From contig PGZD01000018.1 of the NCBI GenBank assembly GCA_002843155.1, positions 1-39,363 of the forward strand: a stretch of DNA of 39,363 nt, read 5' to 3'. The translations under genes were made by a program, and so were the position numbers. Below, one piece after another: positions 1 through 7,482 of the stretch (position 1 is the stretch's first letter; each line of letters opens with the position of its first letter). Origin of the DNA: Gammaproteobacteria bacterium HGW-Gammaproteobacteria-3 (GTDB lineage Bacteria; Pseudomonadota; Gammaproteobacteria; Methylococcales; Methylomonadaceae). Under the pieces are notes generated by a model. It was not told the DNA's origin, did no database searches, and was given only the letters and a program-made list of their open reading frames with translations.

Positions 1-99
1 ATCAACCATTTCGGCGAATCCGCCCCGGCCGGACAATTGTTCAAAGAGTTTGGCTTCACGGTTGAAAATGTCATTAAGCATGTAGAAGCTGTACTTTAA
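1..99 (+). CDS. tkt: Transketolase, C-terminal end (partial)
   Basis: The window opens in frame inside a gene whose last 32 codons read [14 protein letters not shown]... and end in VEAVL before TAA at 97-99. This is the conserved C-terminal tail of transketolase, the thiamine-diphosphate enzyme that moves two-carbon units in the non-oxidative pentose phosphate and Calvin cycles. The HFGESAP block is characteristic of the family. Everything upstream is missing, so catalytic residues cannot be checked. An IS66-like mini-element begins eight bases after the stop codon. Confidence 0.9.
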   Translation: MNHFGESAPAGQLFKEFGFTVENVIKHVEAVL

Positions 100-106
100 A
101 ATAACC

Positions 107-198
107 GTAACTATTCAGTGTTTAATTCAGATGCCGTTCTATTTTTATTCTGTTGGGTGGAAAGCCAAGGGCATCCACCTTATGTGCTGAATAGTTAC
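107..198. mobile_element. 92-bp MITE-like element with IS66-type ends
   Basis: A perfect 12-bp terminal inverted repeat, GTAACTATTCAG at 107-118 and its complement at 187-198, encloses a structured interior. Inner arms pair GGTGGA (156-161) with TCCACC (174-179), and GATGCC (130-135) with GGCATC (170-175). The flanks read AAATAACC (99-106) and CAATAACC (199-206), an 8-bp direct repeat with one mismatch. IS66-family elements typically have ends beginning GTAA and make 8-bp target duplications, so I infer a non-autonomous IS66-mobilised element. It carries no ORF. It lies between the transketolase stop and the repeat-protein gene, so it may supply or disrupt regulatory sequence. Confidence 0.7.
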
Positions 199-241
199 CA
201 ATAACCAAACCCACTCAACGTCTAGCAGAGGTATTCAGCCG

Positions 242-1516
242 GTGAAAAAAAATAATTTAATAAGCGGTTTATTTGGAGAGTTGACACAACTGTTCGACAA
301 GCCGCCTGCCATCATTACGCCCGAAGTTCAGCACGAATCTTTGCCGGCTTCTACTGACAGCCGTGAACTTACAGGAGTGGCGAAATATATCAATACTTTG
401 CCGGTCATTACCGGCGTTGCCCGGTATTTGAAAAAACAGGATCCAAGCCCTGCAACCGGAGTATCGAAATACGTGGCCAAACGCGTTTTGCTGGCAGAAG
501 AAGTTGTGCCGGTTACAGGAGTAAGTCGCTATGTAGCCCATAAAGAGCAGGTTGCTAAAACCGGTCCTGCTATCACTAGCGTTTCAAAATACACGGCAAA
601 ACAAATTTTGACGCCAAGAAAAAGAACGGTCATTACCGGCGTCGGCAAATATCTGGCAAAACAGCAATTGGCTGCCAAGCAGGCGGAACCGGCCAGTGGC
701 GTCGCCAAATATTTACATGAACAGACGGTAGCAGCCAAAAAAGCGGCAGCCGCTGAAATAGTCGCGCGATTTATTGAAGCCGAAGCCCGCGCCTTGCAAG
801 AAAAAACGGTGGCGGACGCCATCAAAGCACAAGAATTAACGGCCAAACAGAGCGAAATCATGACCGAAACAGATACCGGCACAGGTGTATCCAGATATTT
901 ATCCCATCAGGCGGCATCGGGCAAAAGCCGCCCCGGCGTTACCGGTGTGGCAAAATATATTGTCAAGCAAATTCTGGCCGAACGGGCAAAACCCGTCCCG
1001 ACAAGCGTTGGCAAATATCTCGCCCGTCAAAATGCCGCCGAAAAACTGAAACCGGCAGCCTCTGGCGTGGAGCGCTATCTGGCCAAACAACGCATCCATC
1101 CAAGAATCGCAGCAGTGACAACGGGTGTCGATAAATATCTGAAAAAACAGGCGCTGGCCGCAAATGATCAACCGGCACCTAGCGGGGTTGCAAAATATAT
1201 TGCAAAACACGCCTTTACCACCCGAAAAATACCGGATTTGCCGAAGCCGGAAAAAAGTCTCGAAGGCGAATTCATATCGGCCCGCGATGCAGCCACAGCA
1301 CTTCCGATAGGCCAGGAAGAGACTCAAAACATCATTGCCACGGTCGAGCCGGTCACAGGTGTCGCCCGCTATCTGGCTAGAACCGTAGCACCTGAAAACA
1401 CGTCGGAAGCGGCCTCTTTGACCGGTGTCGAGAAGTACATTGTAAGCCTTGATGCAGCCCCCTCGGAACCGGTTGCGTTATCCGGCGTTGAGAAATATCT
1501 GCGCAAATACGGTTAA
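242..1516 (+). CDS. Sixteen-motif TGVxKY repeat protein, function unknown
   Basis: A 424-residue protein starting at GTG 242, with a Shine-Dalgarno-like CAGAGG at 226-231. I do not recognise its function. From residue 44 to the C-terminus it carries sixteen copies of [TS][GS]Vx[KR]Y, usually followed by [LIV]x[KR]Q. In the main blocks the motif recurs every 20 residues, so the DNA has a 60-bp period. Two longer spacers break the array, an Ala/Glu/Lys-rich probably helical stretch near residues 165-220 and another near 335-375. The first 43 residues (start MKKNNLISGLFGELTQLF) could be an amphipathic head. There is no signal peptide, membrane segment or enzyme motif. The regular basic short motif suggests a flexible multivalent scaffold or linker, which is inference. 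It sits downstream of transketolase but is separated from it by the mini-element. Confidence 0.85.
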   Translation: MKKNNLISGLFGELTQLFDKPPAIITPEVQHESLPASTDSRELTGVAKYINTLPVITGVARYLKKQDPSPATGVSKYVAKRVLLAEEVVPVTGVSRYVAHKEQVAKTGPAITSVSKYTAKQILTPRKRTVITGVGKYLAKQQLAAKQAEPASGVAKYLHEQTVAAKKAAAAEIVARFIEAEARALQEKTVADAIKAQELTAKQSEIMTETDTGTGVSRYLSHQAASGKSRPGVTGVAKYIVKQILAERAKPVPTSVGKYLARQNAAEKLKPAASGVERYLAKQRIHPRIAAVTTGVDKYLKKQALAANDQPAPSGVAKYIAKHAFTTRKIPDLPKPEKSLEGEFISARDAATALPIGQEETQNIIATVEPVTGVARYLARTVAPENTSEAASLTGVEKYIVSLDAAPSEPVALSGVEKYLRKYG

Positions 1517-1529
1517 AAAATCTAAACAA

Positions 1530-1639
1530 CCACCAGCTAAAGCTGGTGGGTTTGGTTTCGGCGGGCTAAACCGCCGACTAAAGGGAAGACGACTGAAAGT
1601 CGGTGATTTTAAACCACGGGCTACCGCACATTCGTGCGG
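1530..1639. repeat. Array of four small hairpins (REP/BIME-like)
   Basis: Just after the repeat-protein gene lie four short perfect hairpins: CCACCAGCT/AGCTGGTGG (1530-1549), GGCGG/CCGCC around GCTAAA (1560-1575), CGACT/AGTCG (1590-1602) and CCGCAC/GTGCGG (1624-1639). The loops and links repeatedly use GCTAAA or ACTGAAA. This resembles the intergenic palindrome clusters (REP/BIME type) scattered through many bacterial chromosomes. It may protect mRNA 3' ends or be propagated by a REP-associated transposase elsewhere in the genome. ORFs running through it look spurious. Confidence 0.55.
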
Positions 1640-1737
1640 GCTAAAGTCGCCTTCGGAACAAATAAAAGAAAACCGGGCGGTCGCGTTGGCAGAGTAACAA
1701 CCCAACTGACACCCTGCTTCGCGTAACACCCGCATTT

Positions 1738-1772
1738 ACTTTGCACGGCGACATTCGGTAGCCGTGCAAAGT
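1738..1772. repeat. Perfect 12-bp inverted repeat, 11-nt loop
   Basis: The arm ACTTTGCACGGC (1738-1749) is exactly complementary to 1761-1772. No T-run follows, so it is not a classical intrinsic terminator by itself. It may be a further member of the intergenic hairpin array or a small mobile-element remnant. Confidence 0.5.
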
Positions 1773-1814
1773 TTATCTATCAACTCGATAATCTCTCCGA
1801 CAAAAAATACTCTT

Positions 1815-1841
1815 TTACGGCCCGGCTGCCGTAATTTTTTT
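1815..1841 (+). terminator. Intrinsic terminator
   Basis: The stem TTACGGC (1815-1821) pairs with GCCGTAA (1828-1834) around a six-base loop and is followed at once by seven T residues (1835-1841). This is a good Rho-independent terminator for plus-strand transcripts coming through the repeat-protein gene. It lies just upstream of the aas promoter. Confidence 0.7.
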
Positions 1842-1860
1842 GGCAACCAATTCAAATAAA

Positions 1861-1889
1861 TTGAACGTTGATTAATTAACCGGTATAGT
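1861..1889 (+). promoter_or_regulatory. Sigma70-type promoter for aas-lplT
   Basis: TTGAAC (1861-1866) and TATAGT (1884-1889) are separated by exactly 17 bp, close to the sigma70 consensus. Transcription would begin near 1896, giving a leader of about 46 nt before the aas start. GGAGG at 1931-1935 is the ribosome-binding site. Confidence 0.65.
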
Positions 1890-1941
1890 AAATCTTTCTG
1901 TCTTTTCCACCGTCTGCTAAGATGCCCGCCGGAGGCATATC

Positions 1942-4089
1942 ATGTTAAAAAAATTTCTACGCTGGTTGCTGGTTTTGATCTATAAAGTCGAGATCAAAGG
2001 TCTTGGCAACTATTACCTGGCGGGCGAGCGCGTCCTGATCATTTCCAATCATACTTCTTTCCTCGATCCCTTATTATTGGGCGTATTTTTACCGAACGAG
2101 GTCACCTTCGCTATCAACACCCAAATATCCGAACGCTGGTGGTTGAAACCGTTTTTACGCTTATCCCGGGTATTTCCAATGGACCCGACCCATCCTATTT
2201 CGTTAAAGGAATTGATCAATCACTTAAAAAACGATACCAAAACAGTCATTTTTCCCGAAGGCCGCATTACCGTCACCGGCTCTTTAATGAAAATATACGA
2301 CGGCCCCGGCATGGTGGCCGACAAATCGGGGGCCACAATTTTGCCGATTCGCATCGATGGCGCGGAATATACGCATTTTTCCAGATTGCGCAATATCATT
2401 CGGCTGCGTTTATTTCCTAAAATAACCATTCAGATTCTGCCTCCCGCTCATATCAGCGCGCCACCTTCGCTGAAAGGCCGCACTCGCCGTAAATTCAGCG
2501 GTCATATTCTGGCCGACATGATGACGGAAATGATATTCGCCACCAGTCATTACCGGCAAACACTGTTCTCCGCCTTGCTTGAAGCGCGCAAGATACATGG
2601 CGGCAAGCATACCGTCGCCGAAGATCTCGAACGCAAGCCGCTATCTTATGATGCGTTGATCATTCGCACCCTGTGCATTGGCGCCGCGTTGAAACAAATG
2701 ACCGAAACGGGTGAGAATATCGGCGTGTTTTTGCCCAATTCCACCAAAACCCTGTGTGTCGTGCTGGGCTTGCAACTTTATGGCCGCACACCGGCCATGC
2801 TGAATTACTCGACCGGTTCACCAGGCATGTTGTCGGCCTGTAATACCGCAATGATAAAAACCGTGCTGACTTCACGCCGCTTTATTGCTTTGGGTAAACA
2901 GCAACAGGAAGCCGAGCAACTGGCGCAAAAAGTTAACCTGATCTATCTGGAAGACTTGGCGGGCACTATCGGCACTGCGGCGAAACTGAAAGGCTGGATT
3001 CAATGCAAAACCGCAAACTATTGGTATAAACATACCCAATACAGCCCCGACAGTGCCGCTGTGGTTCTGTTTACCTCCGGCTCCGAAGGAGCGCCCAAAG
3101 GCGTGGTGTTGTCTCACGCCAATATTCTGGCCAACCATAAACAAATTGAAGCGCGCATCAGCTTCAACGCTCAGGATATTGTGCTCAATTTTCTGCCGAT
3201 GTTTCATTCGTTCGGCTTCACCGTGGGCACAATGTTGCCCATCATGAGCGGCATGACGACTTTCTTTTACCCGTCGCCGCTGCACTATTCGGTCATCCCC
3301 GAAATTGCCTATGAAGTCAACGCGACCATCATGTTCGGCACCAATACGTTTCTGGCCGCTTACGCCAAAAAAGCGCATGCTTATGATTTTTACAGTATGC
3401 GTTATGTCGTGGCCGGCGCCGAGAAATTGCAGGACAGCACACGCCAGCTTTGGGCGGAAAAATTCGGCATCCGCATTCTGGAAGGTTACGGCGCTACCGA
3501 AACAGCCCCGGTCACTGCGGTCAATACCCCTATGGATTATAAAACCGGCAGTGTCGGACGCTTCATGCCGGATATGGATTATCACCTGGAACCGGTGCCG
3601 GGTATCGAAGATGCCGGGCAATTACACGTCAAGGGACCCAATATCATGCAGGGCTATTTGCTGCCGGATAATCCCGGCCAATTGATACCGCCCCAATCGA
3701 TTTACGGTAAAGGCTGGTACGACACCGGCGACATCGTTCATGTCGATGATGAGGGATTTATCAGTATTCGCGGCCGCAGCAAACGCTTCGCCAAAGTCAG
3801 CGGCGAAATGGTGTCGTTGACCACTATCGAGCAGATCGCCGCAAACGTCTGGCCCACAGCACTCCATGCCGCAGTGAGCCTGCCCGAGCCGAAAAAAGGC
3901 GAGCAGGTGATTTTGCTGACCACACAGAAACAGGCAACGCTTCAGGAACTGGAGGCGGCTTCCGGCGGTGTCGCCAGAATAGCCCTGCCACGCAAACTGT
4001 TTGTCGTGGACGCCATACCGCTTATGGCCACCGGCAAGATCGACTATGTTCAAGTCACTGCGGTCGCTACGCAAAAAATGCAGGCGTAA
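1942..4089 (+). CDS. aas: Aas: acylglycerophosphoethanolamine acyltransferase / acyl-ACP synthetase
   Basis: A 715-residue bifunctional enzyme close in length to E. coli Aas (about 719). The N-terminal domain (about 1-190) is a PlsC-type acyltransferase with the HX4D motif at H37-D42 (HTSFLD) and FPEGR at 104-108. The C-terminal two-thirds is an AMP-forming adenylate synthetase whose phosphate-binding loop, FTSGSEGAPKG, begins near residue 375. The GYGATE block and a C-terminal ATGKID lysine motif follow. The family loads fatty acid onto ACP and transfers it to the 2-position of lysophosphatidylethanolamine at the inner membrane. ATG 1942 has GGAGG six bases upstream. It is followed after 60 bp by the LplT transporter that supplies its substrate, an order reversed from E. 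coli (lplT-aas). Confidence 0.93.
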   Translation: MLKKFLRWLLVLIYKVEIKGLGNYYLAGERVLIISNHTSFLDPLLLGVFLPNEVTFAINTQISERWWLKPFLRLSRVFPMDPTHPISLKELINHLKNDTKTVIFPEGRITVTGSLMKIYDGPGMVADKSGATILPIRIDGAEYTHFSRLRNIIRLRLFPKITIQILPPAHISAPPSLKGRTRRKFSGHILADMMTEMIFATSHYRQTLFSALLEARKIHGGKHTVAEDLERKPLSYDALIIRTLCIGAALKQMTETGENIGVFLPNSTKTLCVVLGLQLYGRTPAMLNYSTGSPGMLSACNTAMIKTVLTSRRFIALGKQQQEAEQLAQKVNLIYLEDLAGTIGTAAKLKGWIQCKTANYWYKHTQYSPDSAAVVLFTSGSEGAPKGVVLSHANILANHKQIEARISFNAQDIVLNFLPMFHSFGFTVGTMLPIMSGMTTFFYPSPLHYSVIPEIAYEVNATIMFGTNTFLAAYAKKAHAYDFYSMRYVVAGAEKLQDSTRQLWAEKFGIRILEGYGATETAPVTAVNTPMDYKTGSVGRFMPDMDYHLEPVPGIEDAGQLHVKGPNIMQGYLLPDNPGQLIPPQSIYGKGWYDTGDIVHVDDEGFISIRGRSKRFAKVSGEMVSLTTIEQIAANVWPTALHAAVSLPEPKKGEQVILLTTQKQATLQELEAASGGVARIALPRKLFVVDAIPLMATGKIDYVQVTAVATQKMQA

Positions 4090-4149
4090 GCACTTCGCTT
4101 CATTTATTGCGCAGATGAAAAGTCATACTTCATACCGCCGGGACCTTCG

Positions 4150-5325
4150 ATGAACAAACAAATTTATCCGCTCCTGATCGCACAGTTTTTATCGGCTTTT
4201 GCCGACAATGCCATTTTATTTACCGTAATCGCCCTGGTACTGCAATCGAGCCAATTGGCAAGCTGGTATGTACCGGCCCTGCAAAGCGTTTTTCTGATTG
4301 CCTTTGTGCTGCTTGCGCCCTGGGTGGGCGGCTTCGCTGACAACCATGCCAAATCCCGGGTGTTGATCGTTGCCAATTTAATCAAAGCGGGCGGCGCCGG
4401 ATTGTTGTTGCTCGGCGTTGAACCTTTGATCGCTTATAGTTTGGTCGGTATGGGCGCTGCCATTTACAGTCCGGCCAAATACGGTATTCTGCCGGAACTG
4501 GCCGGACATGAATTTCTGGTCAAAGCTAACAGTTGGATCGAAGGCTCGACCATTCTGGCTATATTGTCAGGCATGGTAATCGGGGCCAAAGTAGCCGATC
4601 ACTCAATACAATGGGCTTTAATCGGAACCATTGTAATTTTTATCGCATCGGCTTTGATTACCTTGTTTCTGCCGGTCAATATCAGTAAAAAAAGAATTCC
4701 CGGCTCAAAAATCCTACAATTCGGCGGCCAGATCAGCGCTTTTTTCACGACCCCGCGTTCGCGCTTTGCCATATTAGGCGCTTCTTTATTCTGGGCGGCG
4801 GCGGCCACTTTACGCGTGATTCTTATCGCCTGGGCGCCACTGGTTTTACTGTCCAAAAATGCTTCTGAAATTGCCGAGCTGACTTTATTTCTGGCTATCG
4901 GCATCATTGCTGGATCGGCGCTGGTGCCGCGCATGATTCCTTTGGAACGGTTACGGCGCGCGCGTATCCCGGCTTATTTGATGGCTTTATTTATTTTTGG
5001 GCTGAGCTTGACGGAGGCGATCTGGCCGGCCCGTTTAGTGCTTTTTGTCATCGGTATGACGGGCGGCATGTTTATCGTACCGGTCAATGCCGCCCTTCAA
5101 GAGCTGGGCCAACACAGTATCGGCAGCGGCAGCGCCGTGGCTTTACAGGGCTTTTTTCAAAATGCCGCGATGCTGATTGCAGTCGGCTCGTATACTTACG
5201 CCGCCTCTAAAAATGTCGATCCGGTGCTGGCGATGCTGACATTGGGAGCGTTATTATTTTTAGCGACTTTCTGGGTGTCTTTGCATTTGCCGAAATATGT
5301 TTCGCAACCCACGCGCCCCCATTAA
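4150..5325 (+). CDS. lplT: LplT lysophospholipid transporter (MFS)
   Basis: A 391-residue polytopic membrane protein of the major facilitator superfamily. The opening AQFLSAFADNAILFTVIAL, and later ADNHAKSRVL and GAAIYSPAKYGILPEL, match the LplT family closely. LplT flips lysophospholipids from the outer to the inner leaflet of the inner membrane so that Aas can re-acylate them. Its position directly behind aas supports the assignment. The gene ends tail to tail with the minus-strand MFS gene, overlapping it by three bases, and there is no room for a terminator between them. Confidence 0.92.
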   Translation: MNKQIYPLLIAQFLSAFADNAILFTVIALVLQSSQLASWYVPALQSVFLIAFVLLAPWVGGFADNHAKSRVLIVANLIKAGGAGLLLLGVEPLIAYSLVGMGAAIYSPAKYGILPELAGHEFLVKANSWIEGSTILAILSGMVIGAKVADHSIQWALIGTIVIFIASALITLFLPVNISKKRIPGSKILQFGGQISAFFTTPRSRFAILGASLFWAAAATLRVILIAWAPLVLLSKNASEIAELTLFLAIGIIAGSALVPRMIPLERLRRARIPAYLMALFIFGLSLTEAIWPARLVLFVIGMTGGMFIVPVNAALQELGQHSIGSGSAVALQGFFQNAAMLIAVGSYTYAASKNVDPVLAMLTLGALLFLATFWVSLHLPKYVSQPTRPH

Positions 5326-6647
5326 CAATGCCGCGTCAGCGCCGCCTCTTTTCCCCGCTGCTCATTGACGCAGCGCAACAAAAACAGGCCAATCACAAAA
5401 AACGTCAGTGTCGATAACAAGGACAGGCGATGGTCGCCATGGCTCAGGTAATTGATAACACCATAACTCACAGGTCCGACTATCGCCGACAAACGATTGA
5501 CCAGTCCCCATAAACCCAAAAATTCGCCGGAACGGCCAACCGGCGTAAATTGCCCGACCAGGGCCCGCCCTATTGACTGACTGCCACCCATCGCCAGACC
5601 GATCATATTGCCGACCAGCCACATATGAATGGATTTGGTTGCAGCCAGAGCCGCCCCGATGGCCAAAATCCAGAATCCTAAGGTTAAGGCCAACGTTTTA
5701 ACCGAACCGATCCGATCCTGCCAATAGCCGCAGACAAAAGCACCGCCAGCCGCCGTGACGTTGACCACCATGATCAGCGCTATCAACTCCTTGGTTGCAA
5801 AGCCCATGACTTCCTGAGCATAAACCGCCGCCAACACAACCACCGTGCTGACCCCGGACTGATAGACTGCCAGGGTTATCAAAAACATCAATAAATCGCG
5901 AAAATGAACCGCTTGCCTGAGCGTTTGCCGCAATCGTCCGAAACTGACCGAAAGGTAAGACAAGCCCGAAGCCTGCGGCGTCGCTATCGCCCGCTCACGC
6001 AGCCAGAAAAAAGTCGGTGCCGCAGTCGTTGCGAAAATAGCCGCCGTAATCAGCAATGTCACCGGCACTGCGTCCGAATTTGACAGGCCTTGTTGCTCAG
6101 CCCGGACGATGTATGCCAGACACACAGCCAGCGTCAGCAGACCGCCGAAATAACCTAGGCTCCAACCGTAGCCGGACATTCGCCCCATTTGATCCTTGGG
6201 TACTATTTCCGGTAAAAAAGCCGCAATCAGGTTTTCGCCCACGGCAAACATGACCGCCGAAACAATGACCCATGTCATGCCCCAAACAAATTCGCCCGGA
6301 CCGACAGTCGCCAGCAATGCCGTCGATATAATGCACCCCAGCGAGGACAGTAATAAAAAGCGTTTTTTCCAGGCCCTGTAGTCAGCGATGGCGCCAACAA
6401 TGGGCGCGCAAATCATGACGATAAAATTGGCCAGGCCTATCGACAGCGACCACAAAAAAGTACCCTGGCCTGCCGCAGAACCAAAATCATCGACAACAAC
6501 CGCAACAAAATAGGCGCTGAAGACGGTTGTCTGCACCACGGTGGTATAACCGGAGTTGGCAAAATCATATAAAGCCCAGGCCAACAGTTCTTTACGCCCG
6601 GCATAAACGGTACGTTCAGGCTCCGACAAGGAATGATTTTCAGACAT
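5322..6647 (-). CDS. MFS transporter, UMF1/Atg22-like family
   Basis: A 441-residue protein with about twelve hydrophobic segments. The N-terminal ELLAWALYDFANSGYTT is the hallmark of the UMF1 (unknown major facilitator 1) branch, which also includes the fungal vacuolar effluxer Atg22. A typical MFS loop follows segment 2 (APIVGAIADYRAWKKRFL). The substrate is unknown for bacterial members; efflux of amino acids or small metabolites is only a guess from Atg22. It lies 17 bp downstream of a TetR-type regulator on the same strand, so the two are probably one operon under that repressor's control. The last codons overlap the end of lplT. Confidence 0.85.
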   Translation of the reverse strand: MSENHSLSEPERTVYAGRKELLAWALYDFANSGYTTVVQTTVFSAYFVAVVVDDFGSAAGQGTFLWSLSIGLANFIVMICAPIVGAIADYRAWKKRFLLLSSLGCIISTALLATVGPGEFVWGMTWVIVSAVMFAVGENLIAAFLPEIVPKDQMGRMSGYGWSLGYFGGLLTLAVCLAYIVRAEQQGLSNSDAVPVTLLITAAIFATTAAPTFFWLRERAIATPQASGLSYLSVSFGRLRQTLRQAVHFRDLLMFLITLAVYQSGVSTVVVLAAVYAQEVMGFATKELIALIMVVNVTAAGGAFVCGYWQDRIGSVKTLALTLGFWILAIGAALAATKSIHMWLVGNMIGLAMGGSQSIGRALVGQFTPVGRSGEFLGLWGLVNRLSAIVGPVSYGVINYLSHGDHRLSLLSTLTFFVIGLFLLRCVNEQRGKEAALTRHC

Positions 6648-6664
6648 TCCGATGCCGCTTTTAA

Positions 6665-7273
6665 TTACGAATCGGGCGCCGCCGACCAGCCGCGAAGAAA
6701 GCTTTCGACCAATAAAACAAGTGTATTCTCAACATCCTTAACCCCCACCGCATCGAGTTTTCCTGTTAGCGACAACCAGCAAACACCATGAATACCGCCC
6801 CACAAGGCCCTTGCTGCACGTTTGGCCTCTTCCCTTGGCAAAGACAGCGCCAACCGTGCAATCTGGACTTCGAGCACATTAAACAACGCATCGATTTTCT
6901 GTTGATACCAGCCCGGCAAAGGCGGATCATCGGCCGACCTCGGTTCAAAAATCATGCGCCACCGGTTGAAATGCCGACTGGCAAAGTTGACATAAGCACG
7001 CGCCAGCGCCAGGATGCAGTGCTCGGGCGGACCATTGGCGTCAACTGCGTTTAACTCTGCGGCAATATCATCGAGCGTCCTGCCCTTGACATGGGTAATC
7101 AGGTCGGCCATGTTATCGAAAACCATATAAATACTACCGACGGTGTAACCTATATCCAGCGCAATTTTGCGTACTTTCAACGCGCCGACGCCTTCTTCAA
7201 TTACCGTGCTTTGCGCCGCATCCAGTACCATTTCCTTGATTTCTTCCAAACTATGTTCGCTACGTCTTGCCAT
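6665..7273 (-). CDS. TetR/AcrR-family transcriptional regulator
   Basis: A 202-residue regulator. The N-terminal ~65 residues form a TetR helix-turn-helix (EMVLDAAQSTVIEEG..., then VRKIALDIGYTVGSIYMVFDNMADLI). The helical C-terminal half contains LWGGIHGVCWLSLTGKLD, resembling the WHG-type TetR ligand-binding domain. It should repress its own promoter and the following UMF1-type transporter, which starts 17 bp after its stop. An imperfect dyad CTAAT-TG-ATTAG at 7288-7299, immediately upstream, is a candidate operator. The ligand is unknown. The divergent neighbour is trkA, but its own promoter is more than 100 bp away from this dyad. Confidence 0.88.
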   Translation of the reverse strand: MARRSEHSLEEIKEMVLDAAQSTVIEEGVGALKVRKIALDIGYTVGSIYMVFDNMADLITHVKGRTLDDIAAELNAVDANGPPEHCILALARAYVNFASRHFNRWRMIFEPRSADDPPLPGWYQQKIDALFNVLEVQIARLALSLPREEAKRAARALWGGIHGVCWLSLTGKLDAVGVKDVENTLVLLVESFLRGWSAAPDS

Positions 7274-7287
7274 GATTTAATTATGTG

Positions 7288-7299
7288 CTAATTGATTAG
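7288..7299. promoter_or_regulatory. Possible operator dyad upstream of tetR
   Basis: The dyad CTAAT-TG-ATTAG lies 15 bases upstream of the regulator's start codon, next to a TAATAT-like minus-strand -10 (about 7306-7312). The placement suits autoregulation, but the half-sites are short and AT-rich, so this is weak evidence. Confidence 0.25.
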
Positions 7300-7402
7300 G
7301 GATAATATTACGATGATTCAGGAAAGTTTTGTTAAAACCCGCATTCATTCATCTTGTGTATTACTGTAAAAGGTTACGATACCGACAAAAAACAAGCGTT
7401 TA

Positions 7403-7432
7403 TTGGAAGTCTATCAAAAACATCTCTATAAT
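7403..7432 (+). promoter_or_regulatory. Sigma70-type promoter for trkA-trkH
   Basis: TTGGAA (7403-7408) and a perfect TATAAT (7427-7432) are separated by 18 bp. Transcription would start near 7439, about 44 nt before the trkA ATG. Confidence 0.6.
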
Positions 7433-7482
7433 CAGCGGTTTTTTACCACCCTTTAACATCTCGACAGGCCTTACATTATTTA

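Noticed and set aside
242-1516. 60-bp periodic repeats that superficially suggest a CRISPR or tandem DNA array
   Set aside because: The periodicity comes from an open reading frame with a conserved amino-acid motif; the DNA units are diverged and there are no identical repeats with unique spacers.
1449-1697. 82-codon plus-strand ORF after the repeat-protein gene
   Set aside because: It overlaps the end of the real gene and then only translates the hairpin array; there is no ribosome-binding site and no family resemblance.
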